Positions 12,653 to 24,029 of a DNA stretch of 64,000 nt are shown here, in pieces (position 1 is the first letter of the stretch; each line of letters begins with the position of its first letter). Origin of the DNA: Tubulanus polymorphus (Eukaryota > Nemertea > Palaeonemertea > Tubulaniformes > Tubulanidae). Location: assembly GCF_964204645.1 (NCBI RefSeq), contig NC_134029.1:7458001-7522000 (forward strand), given 5' to 3'. The notes beneath the pieces were generated by a model. That model saw only the letters and a list, made by a program, of their open reading frames with translations, did not search any database and had not been told where the DNA came from. The translations under genes were made by a program, and so were the position numbers.

Positions 12653-14409
12653 CTCGGCAAAAATGTCCTAAGATGTCAATTGGTTTATCGCCGGTATAAT
12701 TACAAATTCTAAAGACAATGGATGAATCAACTAGTATTCTTGAATCCGTGATGCAAATTCTTTAAAATCTTTTCATTATTTCCACGATTTGAATGGTGAT
12801 TAATTCGCTTATAATTCTGTACACACATTTGAGGGCTACATGCACCTGAAATCCTGAGCCAAGTTTAACTTTACCATTATTAAACATCGTGGTATCACAA
12901 ACGACGAATAAAGCATAAATTACGAAAATTATGAAATCAATATAAGTGTTTATCACAATCCATCTCATATTGCCTGGATATGCTATTTTACTGATAATCA
13001 AATATCTGTATACTGAGATACAAATTTGACTATTAAAACTTAACTGTAAAATCCTTGTTTCATAACAAAACGACAAATTAAGGATACAACTTCGTGATTT
13101 CCCAATGTTCCAACATCAAAAAATGTCTTTAATCTAAGACTGGTTCTTTTTACCGTGTGGGACTGGACTCTGGAGACGGTTGTAAACTCGGAAACAATAA
13201 ATGCCATTGCGGTGACGCACAAGTCAAAATGTTTTCCACTGTCTAGTGCAATGAAATAAATAATTACTTTCGCAAGAAACTCTTCGAGACTAGTTCTGTC
13301 CAATTAATCACGGTTCAAGATTAAGATGGGAACAGCTTCCCGTCTAAGTGCCAAACACGGCCGATAAATCGGTCCGTATCCGAAACCTAACAACCCCCCA
13401 CGGACGAGCATTCGTCGGCTTTATTATTTGCCACACAATGACAACCAACCGCTTGCCACCATAATAAAACCATCAGCGGGATGGGGCTTTTAATAAATAA
13501 GCGTTCCATCACCTTTAATACAGTCTAATTTCTGATTGAATGCCCAATACCCGGCGGATGCCATAGAAAACGAGAAAGGTCCCCCCGAAAGAAGACGTTT
13601 ATGGTTATCAATAAACACATGTCAAAGAAAATGGGGTTTAACAGTAAATGATGGCATTAAACCGGCGTCCAGTGGGTATTACGGGCCGGTGATAAATCAG
13701 CCAGCCGAACGACCAGTTCATGTTTTATGTACGACGCGGGAAAAAAAGAGCAAAAATTTACTGATCGAATTAGCGATCGGTGTGTTACGACACCGTCAGG
13801 CAATTAAATCGATTGATGGATATTTAGATCGCACCCCTCTCTGTCGATTGCGTAAACGATGGGGATTAATTTTTCTTTTAAGTACTTTCAATTTACTAAA
13901 CTTTTTGTGGATATCGACGTAATATAGATCAATTAAAACTTATCAAGTTCGTCAGAAAACTGTGTATCACTACAAATCCTCGTGCATCGGTAGCAATTTG
14001 TCCCATCTTAGTCTCTTAGAGTGTAGTCCACGTCTCTGCAATGTTCTTCATTTAGTAAATCAATTCTAAGTCTATTATTCATCTGCAACACTTCACATTG
14101 ACTATCAGACTATTGGCTATCAGACCCTGATTTTATATTTGTTTTGTCCTTCTCGAATTTTACATTTGTGATTGATTTGTACCGGCGGGGCCTCGGTTCG
14201 ACAACCGTATTATTTCCTAGGTCCTGGGGCCTGTTTCATAGACTGGTATTATCTTTAACTTTGGATTAACTTGATTCTTTTTCATATATTTTGTATGTCA
14301 TTTTTAAACGGAAGTAACAACAAACTTGGGTAAGCAATCTTTTTAGTTCTGGCTGTTTGATGCAGGATCTTCGTTTTGAGCCATAAGTTTTCTTTTCTAA
14401 TTCGTTTAG

Positions 14410-14515
14410 ACACTCGAGCTTTGAAAGATCCGAGACAAGTCGAAAATCTGCATGACCAAGCACAATTCATGTTTGCCGCACAGAGGAGGGGCCAACATCC
14501 GATTCAGCACACCAG
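14410..14515 (+). pseudogene. Inverted relic copy of NR2E3 coding exon 6
   Basis: This 106-bp block on the plus strand aligns without gaps to NR2E3 exon 6 (15441-15546, minus strand). I count about 16 differences (about 85% identity). The pyrimidine-rich acceptor (TTCTAATTCGTTTAG) is also retained. The reading frame is fully open and in the same phase; the translation shares DPRQVENL and QHTR-type motifs with the parent. The 5' splice site is lost: the base pair after CACCAG is AT instead of GT. Many changes are nonsynonymous, as expected for a relic no longer under selection. Neighbouring exons of the receptor were not found in this orientation, so this is a one-exon inverted duplication lying just beyond the 3' end of the parent gene. 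Confidence 0.85.
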
Positions 14516-14739
14516 ATTAGAGCCCATGTTTGAATCATGTTGAATGTTTGAGATATTCTGATAAATATCCGATCGGCGACCATGATCAATTCAATCAATT
14601 AAGAGTATTTAGTGCCAGTTAGACATCCGGCATTCTTAAGGAATTAAGAACCCCATCTGACGACAAATAAACAGACAAAAAATCACATAAACATCCGTGA
14701 CTGAGAAATAACAGACCCAAAATCTAGCATTTATAAAAC

Positions 14740-14750
14740 GAACGTTTATT
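14740..14750 (-). terminator. Candidate polyadenylation signal of NR2E3-like gene
   Basis: AATAAA on the minus strand (TTTATT within AACGTTTATTAC) lies about 450 bp downstream of the stop codon at 15198. Other A/T-rich hexamers occur nearby, so the actual site is uncertain. Confidence 0.35.
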
Positions 14751-15197
14751 ACTTTTCAAAGTAAACATAAAGGAGTTTAATGTTACGATATATCATATTC
14801 CATTTCATTCATATATTATTTACATATATATATAACTATGATTCACATATTTCGACAGATTTAAATGCATTAAATCCCTTCATCCTCAATTCGTAGAGAT
14901 AATTTACTATAGAAATAATTTTTACATAAATCTATTTATAACATATATCATAGCACACGGTTTTACTTTCATCTTTCATTCTCGTTAGTTTCCTTCGATT
15001 TGAGTTTCATCCACGCACCAGGGGACCGAGTGATAAAGATCAATTATCACTCAAATCCTCAATATATCTTAATTCTTTTTATGTTTACTGGCAAGATTTT
15101 GCAATAGAGGTGATAGATATAACGATAGTCTTAACAATCCCGAGTAGTCCGTATCTTGAGTGCGATATATAATATCTTCAGGTCGGTCGCAGCGTGT

Positions 15198-18100
15198 TCA
15201 ACTCTTGAACATATCGCAAAGAAGCTGCTCCATAGGCGTACTGCCGATCATTTTGCTGAAGAACATTCCTTCGATTCTGTCGGATGTGACCAGTTTTAGC
15301 ATTGGTAACATCAAAAGTAGGCGTCCAAACCTAATGAAATAAAACACACTATGATGGGTTACTAGTAGTGACACAAATGTTCTGGTTGTTCTTACAACTT
15401 AATCATTTTTTTCGTAGTTGCCTAAAAATGATGCGCTTACCTGGTGTGCTGGTTTGGATGTTGGGCCCGCATCTGTTGGGCCAACATGATTTGTGCTTGG
15501 TCCTGTAGATTTTCGACTTGTTTCGGATCTTTCAAGCCTCGCGTGTCTAGAAAAATTAGAAAAAAAATATATATTCATGCTCAGCAGACCACGTTTGTCT
15601 CTATTAGAGAAAAAAAAACATGTTTTAACATTTTATTCGTTTCGAAGATTTACCGCTCACCTGGCCTAAACAGAATGATGGCCTTCAAACATGCGAATTC
15701 TTCTGGTTCGACCCGCATCGACTTGAATTTAGCAACAACCTCCTGCATGGTACGGACATCATTGAGGACTAGGTTAGTTTTGCCGTTACTCGAATTCTGC
15801 GCATGCTCAGACGGCGAGAGGAGCGGTGACGTTTCTACGGACATGCACCATTGAATGGCGCACAGTAAAAATAATTCACCCCACGTTTCTTCTAAAAGAA
15901 TAACCTAAACGAAAAACGAATTCATATTCATCCGGAATAACTAATAACTATATGTGATTCAACTAATGTATACACACACTATCAAAAAAGATTCGTACAA
16001 AAGATGGTGGGCAGGTACGAACCTGATCTCTGAACGGCAGGTTTGCGAAGGACGGTAAATTTTTAGCCCATTTTACGGCCATGAACAGAAGTCTCGCCGA
16101 ACACTCGTATATATTTTCTCTATCAGTTGTGTACGTGATACTTTCTTGTTGTTGAATCGGAGGTCGTTTTGAATAATCTGTAGGATGTGGCATGTTTCCC
16201 ATTTCCATGTTGTCTTTACTTTCTGAAAATATCGAGGAGATTTCGAGTTATTTTCGACACATATCGACATAGTATGTATAGCTCGAAGAAACGTTTCGGT
16301 TTTTTTCCTTTTATATTGTGGGTTCAATATAGTCTAGTATCAAGCCGTTGTTTCCCAAACCGTGGTTTTATCGTATATATCATCATTTACCTGCTTCGAC
16401 ATCGCGTGGTACTCGATCGATTTCAGGCTGCGCCGGCATCACGAATCTGGGAACAAACTGAGGATGATGCGGTCCCGGTACGAAAGCAGGATGAGTAGCG
16501 GAGACTGTATACGCGGATGTGGCCAATTGAGCATCCAATCCAGATTCCAGCTGATCCTGGCGGATTTGGGCGCTGTTTCTAGGCTGTCGTTCGTTCTGCA
16601 CGGCTAAAATGAGGAGAGGAAACTATAAACGTTTGGCGATAGATTCATATAACTGCAATGGACTACTTAACTACTTAGTAACTTTTTTCAGTAACCTTAG
16701 CTTTTCAGAAGATTCCATGTCATATTACTAATACAGATTTTCGTTTCTCTGATGGTGAAATTTAGTCAAAACTTTTAAACAGTCAAAATGAATTGTTAAA
16801 TCATCAAGTGTGGGTTTTTATCATTAACTCTGAAATATACTGAGATTAATATCAGTGGCTCCTCTTCACCCAAGTCGTGCGTATATTCCATGTGAATTTC
16901 ACGAAGACTGTAAAGGTTCCACCGATTCAGGGGCCAATTTTGAAGGACTTGTCACATCCGAAAACGGCACTTTGATGTCCAAGAAGGTATACTCCCGCAC
17001 TGAGGGGCTAACTTTGAAGAACTTGTCATGTGCAAGAAGTCAATATCAAGCGTACTCCTTCACTGAAATTGGACCTATCATTTTTGTTGACAAAATGAAA
17101 AGGGACACAAAATTGATGGACTTTTACAAGTATCATAAGCCCCCTGGATCCGCCCTTCTTCCTACCACGTTTAGTTTCATAAGAACTTAGGAATATCGAA
17201 ATGAGCTTAGGTCGGTTCACTGTGTATACTGATCAACACCACGTGCAATTCACACTCGATTCTCATCGCCTATCATGATCACGATCATGACGCTGTGGCG
17301 TCTTATTTGATTCAGTCATCGTCGAATCGTCTGGCGAGGAGTAAATGCAATAAGAGGTCGTTATGATCCGCTAATAAATCAATTATATATCTATGTATGT
17401 ATATATCTACGCGTGTATAATCACAGAGACGACGTCGGAATCGGAATATCAACTACATATTATCACGCGTCATCTTCTTATCGTCTGGTCTCGTTTCGCC
17501 TCATTCCGATAATTGAAATACGATTTTACATACGCATAATTGCATCATGCTTTAACATCGCCATTAACATCGCATGTTACAGAATGTTGATATAATTGTC
17601 TGACTTGTTAGTAACCGGAAAGGGTAGATACCGTTCGCTTAGCGCTGAAACGCCGAAGAATCCCCTTTTTATTGGTTTGTCCTTTACAACATCACCCTTG
17701 CCGGTGGAAGAGACAGAGGTTTGCACCTTTTTTAATGGTTTGTCCTTTACAATATCAACTGTGCCGCTGGGAGAGAAAGAGGTTTGCGCAATGGGTTATA
17801 GAACTATAACTGGTTTTTTTCCGCAAAATTAGTTTTTTTTACTTTGTGACATCGACTGGAAACCCAGTCCGCCAATATTTGTTCAAACGAAGCTGTTGCT
17901 TGAAGATGCGATACCGTAATCATAACTCACCATCTTTATTCATTCCCATTGACATGCACTTCTTCAGTCTGCAAGCTTGGCATTGGTTCCGATGCGCCTT
18001 GTCAATGTTACAAAGACCCGTTCCCGCTTGACACCTGCAAATATACAAAATCACATTGATTCCACAAATAAATACATTTTAACCCCAAGAGGCCGCATTC

Positions 18101-19532
18101 GGGATAATTAAAATGAGCTGGAATCGTAAGTCTAGATCTTATTCGTTAGATCGGTTATAGAAAATGAATAAGTTTAATAGTAAACTGGTCTTAGAAGATA
18201 TTTTCCAAATGAGATCAAATGATTAGTCTCATAAAAAAACGAATTCCATGATATTTAAGACACGCGTTAAGTGACCGATTGATTCGAAGTAGTAAGCTGG
18301 CAGATGAGGCGCTGGCATGCGGGGGGAAAGATAGATGGTTGACGGGTTCTTTCGGATGTTGTGTGGACAGACGAGGGTTGATGGATGTCTCGGTCCGTTT
18401 CGAATCGTACGCGCGCTTATATGGTTTAGGATCATGGGCGACACGCGATCGCAGGATGTCGGAATTAGGGATGAAAATTAAAGTGATCCATATCTGTCTT
18501 TATAGCAAGATGCAACTGTCATAAAACAAGGCACAACATGCAAACGCGAGACAGTTATGGCAAAGTTTATGGGATGGATTGGTCCGGGCTTGGTTCGTTT
18601 CGATCGCGTGTTCGGTCCTGATCAATCACGATGTTTCATGAGACTTGGTGTAACACCGTCGTAAACGGCAACAATTTACTTTGCGCACAGGATGAGTCTA
18701 CTCCGAGACAGACAGACACGCGCGCGCGTTCTCTCGTCGCTCCAGCGCAGATGGTTTTCACCAGTAATTCGACGTAATATCTGAGCGAATGTCGTACATA
18801 TATATATACTTCGCGGCGTAATATTCGTAATTGACAATCGGCCAACATTGGCCGTGTTCACGAACGGTGCGCGATCATTAGCTATAAACAACGAGTCTAT
18901 TAGTTTCGTCATATTAATATGTAATCATATCCACGAATAAAAAAATTGACAACCCAGCCTAGAGCCAATGTTGTCTAATTGGTTTGATATTAAGTATCTG
19001 CAGCTATAAGAATTCACACATGTATCTCGATAATTTAACACGACTCCGGGTTCGATTTCTCTTCTGAATCAAAATATCACACTCTTAGATTATTTCAGAA
19101 GCAGAATCTTAGTTCTGGAATCAAATTCAACTATCAATCCACCGAGTTCCGCATTAATGAGATGAATTTGCCGATAATGTGGATCTTAATATTTGTTTCC
19201 ATAACACAGATGATTCTTTACACTTACCGGTAGATTAGTTTTCGTCGGACGCTTCTTTTGAAGAACCCGCTGCAGCCGTTACAGGCCAGAATTCCGTAGT
19301 GTTTACCGCTGCTGATATCACCGCAAACGACGCAACGGAGTCCCGGCGAGTTTCGCCGAATCGGACCGGGACTGCACTGTGACTGCGCCGGGCAAGCAGG
19401 CGTCGGGGAGCCGACTGACGACACGCTTACTTCAACCGGTTGAGCGGGCATCGGGGAACTCGACAGCGATGTCATTTCATTCGGGTCGCGATCGGACTTG
19501 TACGAATCTGAAAAATATCCAGTAGCCATCAT
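15198..19532 (-). CDS. NR2E3: Photoreceptor-specific nuclear receptor (PNR) orthologue
   Basis: Ligand-type nuclear receptor and DNA-binding transcription factor of the NR2E group, acting in the nucleus. In animals studied, NR2E3 directs photoreceptor and sensory-cell gene expression. Coding exons: 19228-19532, 17931-18034, 16391-16603, 16023-16222, 15661-15904, 15441-15546, 15198-15330. They total 1305 nt, or 434 aa (human about 410), and every junction is GT-AG and phase-consistent. Exon 1 carries zinc finger 1 with the PNR-type P-box CNGCSG ([19 protein letters not shown]). Exon 2 carries finger 2 ([18 protein letters not shown]). Exon 3 opens with the NR2E3 signature AVQNERQPR. Exons 4-7 form the ligand-binding domain ([38 protein letters not shown]) and end in the AF-2 helix ([11 protein letters not shown]). 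The start was placed at the first of two adjacent ATGs, 65 codons before the first zinc-finger Cys. A 3' splice-like TTTTTCAG lies just inside, so an upstream first exon is possible. Confidence 0.95.
16885..17085. repeat. Imperfect tandem repeat in NR2E3 intron 2
   Basis: Diverged copies share GATTCAGGGGCCAATTTT-GAAGGACTTGTCA / ACTGAGGGGCTAACTTT-GAAGAACTTGTCA and ...GGTATACTCCCGCACTGA / ...GCGTACTCCTTCACTGA. The unit is about 80 bp. It holds a 111-codon open frame on the plus strand, probably a by-product. Confidence 0.45.
17662..17790 (+). repeat. Two-copy 63-bp tandem repeat in NR2E3 intron 2
   Basis: GGTTTGTCCTTTACAA recurs with a period of 63 bp (17674 and 17737). Both units stay open in the same plus-strand frame and would encode [17 protein letters not shown] and [17 protein letters not shown]. 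The period is a multiple of three. There is no clear start or splice structure, so it is annotated as a repeat. Confidence 0.6.
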
Positions 19533-22500
19533 AATTTTCGATCGTCTGCGACTGTCGTCTGCGTACGAGACCGTATCCTTCCTTGACTGAGATAATAAGA
19601 TACCCGACTGGTAAAATATTTGCACACAAAGGATATCGCCTGATACCAGACTGAATAATGAACAAAAACTGGTACACCGAATAGATACCACCAACATATC
19701 ATTTTTGGCGGATTCCCTCTATCGGGAACCTCGCACGCGGCTTGTGATAATATTATACTTTCGTGGCGTTGACAATACAATTGCAGTGTCAATTAAAGCT
19801 ACTGTTTGGGACGTGTTTGATTTTGGGAATGGTCACGAATTAGACGATTCGTAATCTAGCACAGAACCGACGAATAATGCGTGTATTCAAAGTCATATAA
19901 ACAAACAGTCAAGTGAGATCATACCCCGTTACATCTTCTTCAAGTTGAAAGGAAATCGTGACGGAATGACAAAAGTTAAGAACTGAACACGACACAGCAA
20001 TAACAAAACCGGCACGACCGCCTGAACTGTATTATTTCTCCATTTAACAGCAAATACTAGCTATTATCATTCAAACAAATGAAGTGCCATCGAATAGGAA
20101 TTCATTTCATAAAAAGGAAAACATATCGCTTATTCTCATCGCGTCTGCGATATATTTTTATGATTGACATATGACAGTTTACTCAATTAGGTCTCCCGCC
20201 TGGAATTTATTTTTTCATTGGATGTCTCAAATCGCAGTTAACTCGACGTTGGTATGACCACCCCGGTATATTTATATATATTTCCACTTACGAGGTTAAG
20301 AAAAATCAAAGGCCCGATTAAGAGAATACTGGCTTCAATCACGGGGGCAAACAAAAAGCCGCGGCAATTATAGAAAGGAACACATTTTCACGCGGGGTGA
20401 AATTTTTTCACGAAAACCACTTCTCGGCGAGCTCGGCCGATATGTTTGTCGATGCCAGGTGCCCGGGTGATTCGGTGCCGACGAGTAACAAATCTACATT
20501 CCAGATCAAACATCAGATCGGCAACGAGTCACGTAGCCTGCCCCAACTTACCGGCACTAAATAAACACCTATTATGGCTACAAGTTTAGTGTGATCCGAC
20601 AGGAATGCGCAGTATTATTTGCGCGCGGACAATTCTAAAACGATTCTCTTTCTCAGACTCGTGGGCCGTATTGTCTATAAAGGTGAATATTATCGAAATT
20701 TGAACACGTCACAGTCGGTTGTCTTTTGGTAAAACTAAATATCACAAGCGCGAAAGTTTATTCGGTGCAATTGGAACTGATAGCTAAATAAAGGCATTAA
20801 TTAGCGTCTTAAAAGTTTAAAACTTCCCGAAAAACATTTATAATAGATTTTGTGTGGAAGTTTACAACTCATGAAATTTCCAACATTTATATAAGGTCTA
20901 CTTATGTTTAGCGCGTCTAAATGAAAATTGCAAAAATCGCGCTGTCATGCCAAACGAGCCTGAGAGCTTCATGATTTTTTGCAATTATCTATCATTTGTC
21001 TAAAAGTTACGAGCGTCTTTCCGGCGAAGGCAGGTGTTCATGTCCTTGATAAAATGTCGACATTTCCGATTTGTCTAACGCAGCAAGCAACAAACACCGT
21101 AGATTGTGTCGTTAATATTAACATTCAGGAAATCAAACTCTGACACAAACAACACGAAAACTTAATGGAGTTCCTCTGACGAGGAACAACGCGCTACGTA
21201 AATGAATTCACGTGATAGGTCGGTAGTGACTGTGAAATATCCTTACCATTCTTCCTTAAGAGACTCAGAGTGCCTCGCCGGCTTCGTGTGAAGCACTGGA
21301 AATAATCTAAACACTTATCCTTTTCTCTATCATGTAAAGTTAATTGGTCGACGTGCGCGAAGCACTGAAAATAATTAAAAATGTTTTCCTTTTTTCTTTC
21401 ATGCTAAACTAGGGTCAAATAGCCTTCTTTAAATCTGAAAAATACCCTGCATAAAATGCACCATTTACTTGTTCAGTCGTTTGTAAAAAGCTAGTGAAAC
21501 ACTGTTTGTAATACTAATAAAACTAATTGTGGCATTTCGTGAACTTGACGACCTTTTCCATAAAAATGTAACTTGCCGTATGAAAATAAATGACCTATTC
21601 AATAAGTATTATGCTAGTCAGTTCCCGAAAATGGCATCGTTTTGAAATTCTCTTCGCGGCTCTTCACGCCGTTCGGTGGTCTTAGCATGATTGACGGTCG
21701 AAACCCGAGTCGGACGTAGGTTGCCGTCGCATCCGCGTCCTGTATAGATTAGCAAGAGATTCCAGGCGTTCGCGTTGACATAATGATTTCCGGGTTATAA
21801 AGCAGGCACCAAATGCCACAAATCCACTAGAAGCATCCTTGTTCGTTATCGGGAGGATTACGGGGGCTTTGACGGTCGATCCCGAGGGAGCGAAACGCGA
21901 GGCCTTCGTCTAATGTCACTTTTAATGCAATTTATTTCATTTTTAGCATTTGCGTTTGACAATCTAATTTGTTTGTTTCATTATCGGCGTTGATTACTGA
22001 GATTTCGTTTCGAAGCAATTCATCTGGCCGCGAAAAAGCGATTGAGCAGTTTGCACATAACGCGATTAGCTAAGGGCAACGCTAGCAGTAGATAATTCAA
22101 TTTCACGTCGTGACTTTGTCAATTGATAGTATTTGATTCGCCGCCAATGCGATGACGGTTGTGCGTTGATGGTGTGCTAACTGCGTTACCCCAACACCTA
22201 TTATTTATCAAGTCAATCTCCCACCAAACCTTTTTAGCCAAATCTGATTTTAAACTCCGGCTCGCGTACACGAAATGCTATTACTTGTGATGCGAAGTTA
22301 ATGCCAGTGAAGGAATTTGTGAAGATATCGGCGAATTAATGAGCGTGGGGTTTAGGATGTCGCCTTGTCTAACTCTATTAGTGATAGATTTCCGGCACAA
22401 TAAAATCCTTCAAGAAAGAAGTCTGCGACAATTTACCGTCTCTACCCAATTACCGGGTCCCCGAGTTCAAATAACACACTTATCCTTTCGGCAAATGTTT

Positions 22501-22697
22501 ATCACTGTCGTATCAGCCGATCTACGGCGGATGGAAAATCGAATTTTGTCGAGAATCGCGTGGCGAATTAGCGAAACTTTTCAGGAAATTTTAACAGTTG
22601 TGTTTTGTATTCCGCAGAGCGAAAAACCACCGCAAATGGTCGGTCTCGGCATAAACACGTTCTTTTGTCGACAACAATATTTTTTGCTCGTCGATCG

Positions 22698-24029
22698 TCG
22701 GTTTTTGGTCTAAAAGATAATCGCGTTTGTATCGATCGAGGACATCAGTCACGTTTGATCGAAACAAGATATAAAAGAAGAAAGTTTTTCTTTTTGAATA
22801 TCCAATTTTGCGCAGGTAAATTGATTTTAATGAAAATTCCAAGTTTGACATGTGTTCTGTCATTAAGGTTTTGATTTTTGACGTATTCAATGGACGCGTT
22901 GACATGTTTAGTAACATAGCAAGTCAGTGAAAAGCTCGCTTTCATGATATCAAAGTCATTTCACAATAACGGTGTTTTCTCAATAAAGAAAGCTTTTGCT
23001 TTCTTGAACACAACCCAATTGCATAAAAAAATCTTAAAACAGTTTACGAAATGAATATTGAAGTGTGAATAGCGTATAAAATTGAATTCATTTTTAGAAG
23101 TAAGTCTATGTCAGACTTGAGAAACGTTGCGATACATTCAATCTTTTGTAGTAACAATTTCCTAGTGATTTCTGGTGAACAATTTGCCTTTCTTCTTTAA
23201 GTACAAATTCTCCAGGCAAACGAATATTTGAGACGTGACCTGATTCAGCGATTTCGCATCTAACGCTAAATCAATTAACCCTGAATGGACATCGGGGCAT
23301 GTCACTGGTTCCTGATGTCGGAGAGCCCGCCGGCACGACTGCGAAACCCCGTGCACGTGCGCACCACGTCATCCATCTCGCCAGACGAACGAACATGCGC
23401 TGATTTTAAGATTCGACAGTTCGAGCGGAAACGTTCACTTGGCGTAATCTTATTATGGTCTCATTATATCAATATCGTCTAGTCGCCCTGAGCGGGACGA
23501 ATCGTGCCATTATACACCCCATCATTATCGAGAAACCCCGATTGTGAGGTCTCCGCTGAGAAATTCTAATTCATATTCACAACGTTTTAAGATATGTAAA
23601 GATTTTTTTCTATTCAGTTCTTGGGTTTTGCGAGATAACATGATATATACACTCAACCAATCATTTTCGATTGACTTGGCAAAATATCAACATAAACAAA
23701 AGCGAGGTTTCACTGATTTGTACTGTTAAGCCCGCCGCACAAGGCATAACAAAACACATCGAAAACGTTTTTCGCGAGGAAAAAACGTTTTTTCGGTGCC
23801 GTGTGCGGCGGGCTTCACTTAACATGCCAACGCGTCCATTCAATATATCAAAAATCAAAACCTTAACGACAGAACACATTTTGCATTTTCATTAAACTCA
23901 ATTTGCCCGCGCATGATTGGATATTCGAAAAGAAAAACTCTTTTCTTTTAAAACTTGTTTCGACCAAACGTAACTGATGGCCTCAATCGATAAAAAAGCG
24001 ATAATCTTTAAGAGCAAAAACCGACAATA
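22698..24029. repeat. Large inverted repeat, ~210-bp arms
   Basis: The left arm 22698-22908 and right arm 23818-24029 align as inverted copies over about 210 bp at roughly 80% identity. Shared blocks include GTCGGTTTTTG, TTTTTCTTTT-GAATATCCAA and AAGGTTTTGATTTTTGA. The spacer is about 908 bp with no transposase homology that I can see. It could be a foldback transposon or an inverted segmental duplication. Confidence 0.7.
23726..23822. mobile_element. Palindromic MITE with GC-rich ends, TTAA-flanked
   Basis: GCCCGCCGCACA (from 23730) is inverted at the other end (TGTGCGGCGGGC, to about 23814). The inside is a weaker palindrome around AAAACGTTTTT. TTAA occurs at both flanks (23726-23729 and 23819-23822), as for piggyBac-type targets, although the right flank has five extra bases. 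It abuts the right arm of the larger inverted repeat. Confidence 0.55.

Larger units (their letters stand above)
746..14100. other. Gene-poor region
   Basis: Many unrelated open frames of 60-128 codons occur here, often starting at non-ATG codons. None shows a recognisable domain or a consistent exon structure. Visible structures are the repeats listed separately (about 3.9-4.1, 6.1, 10.7 and 12.4 kb). The 13.3-13.9 kb and 9.9-10.5 kb stretches are less AT-rich than their surroundings and could hold regulatory DNA or noncoding exons, but nothing specific can be shown. Confidence 0.4.

Noticed and set aside
13536-13922. 128-codon plus-strand frame
   Set aside because: Starts at TTG, has no domain-like pattern or splice context, and its ends are low-complexity.
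15444-15854. 136-codon plus-strand frame
   Set aside because: Antisense shadow of NR2E3 exons 5 and 6.
22339-22713. 124-codon plus-strand frame
   Set aside because: Overlaps the left arm of the inverted repeat and shows no domain pattern.
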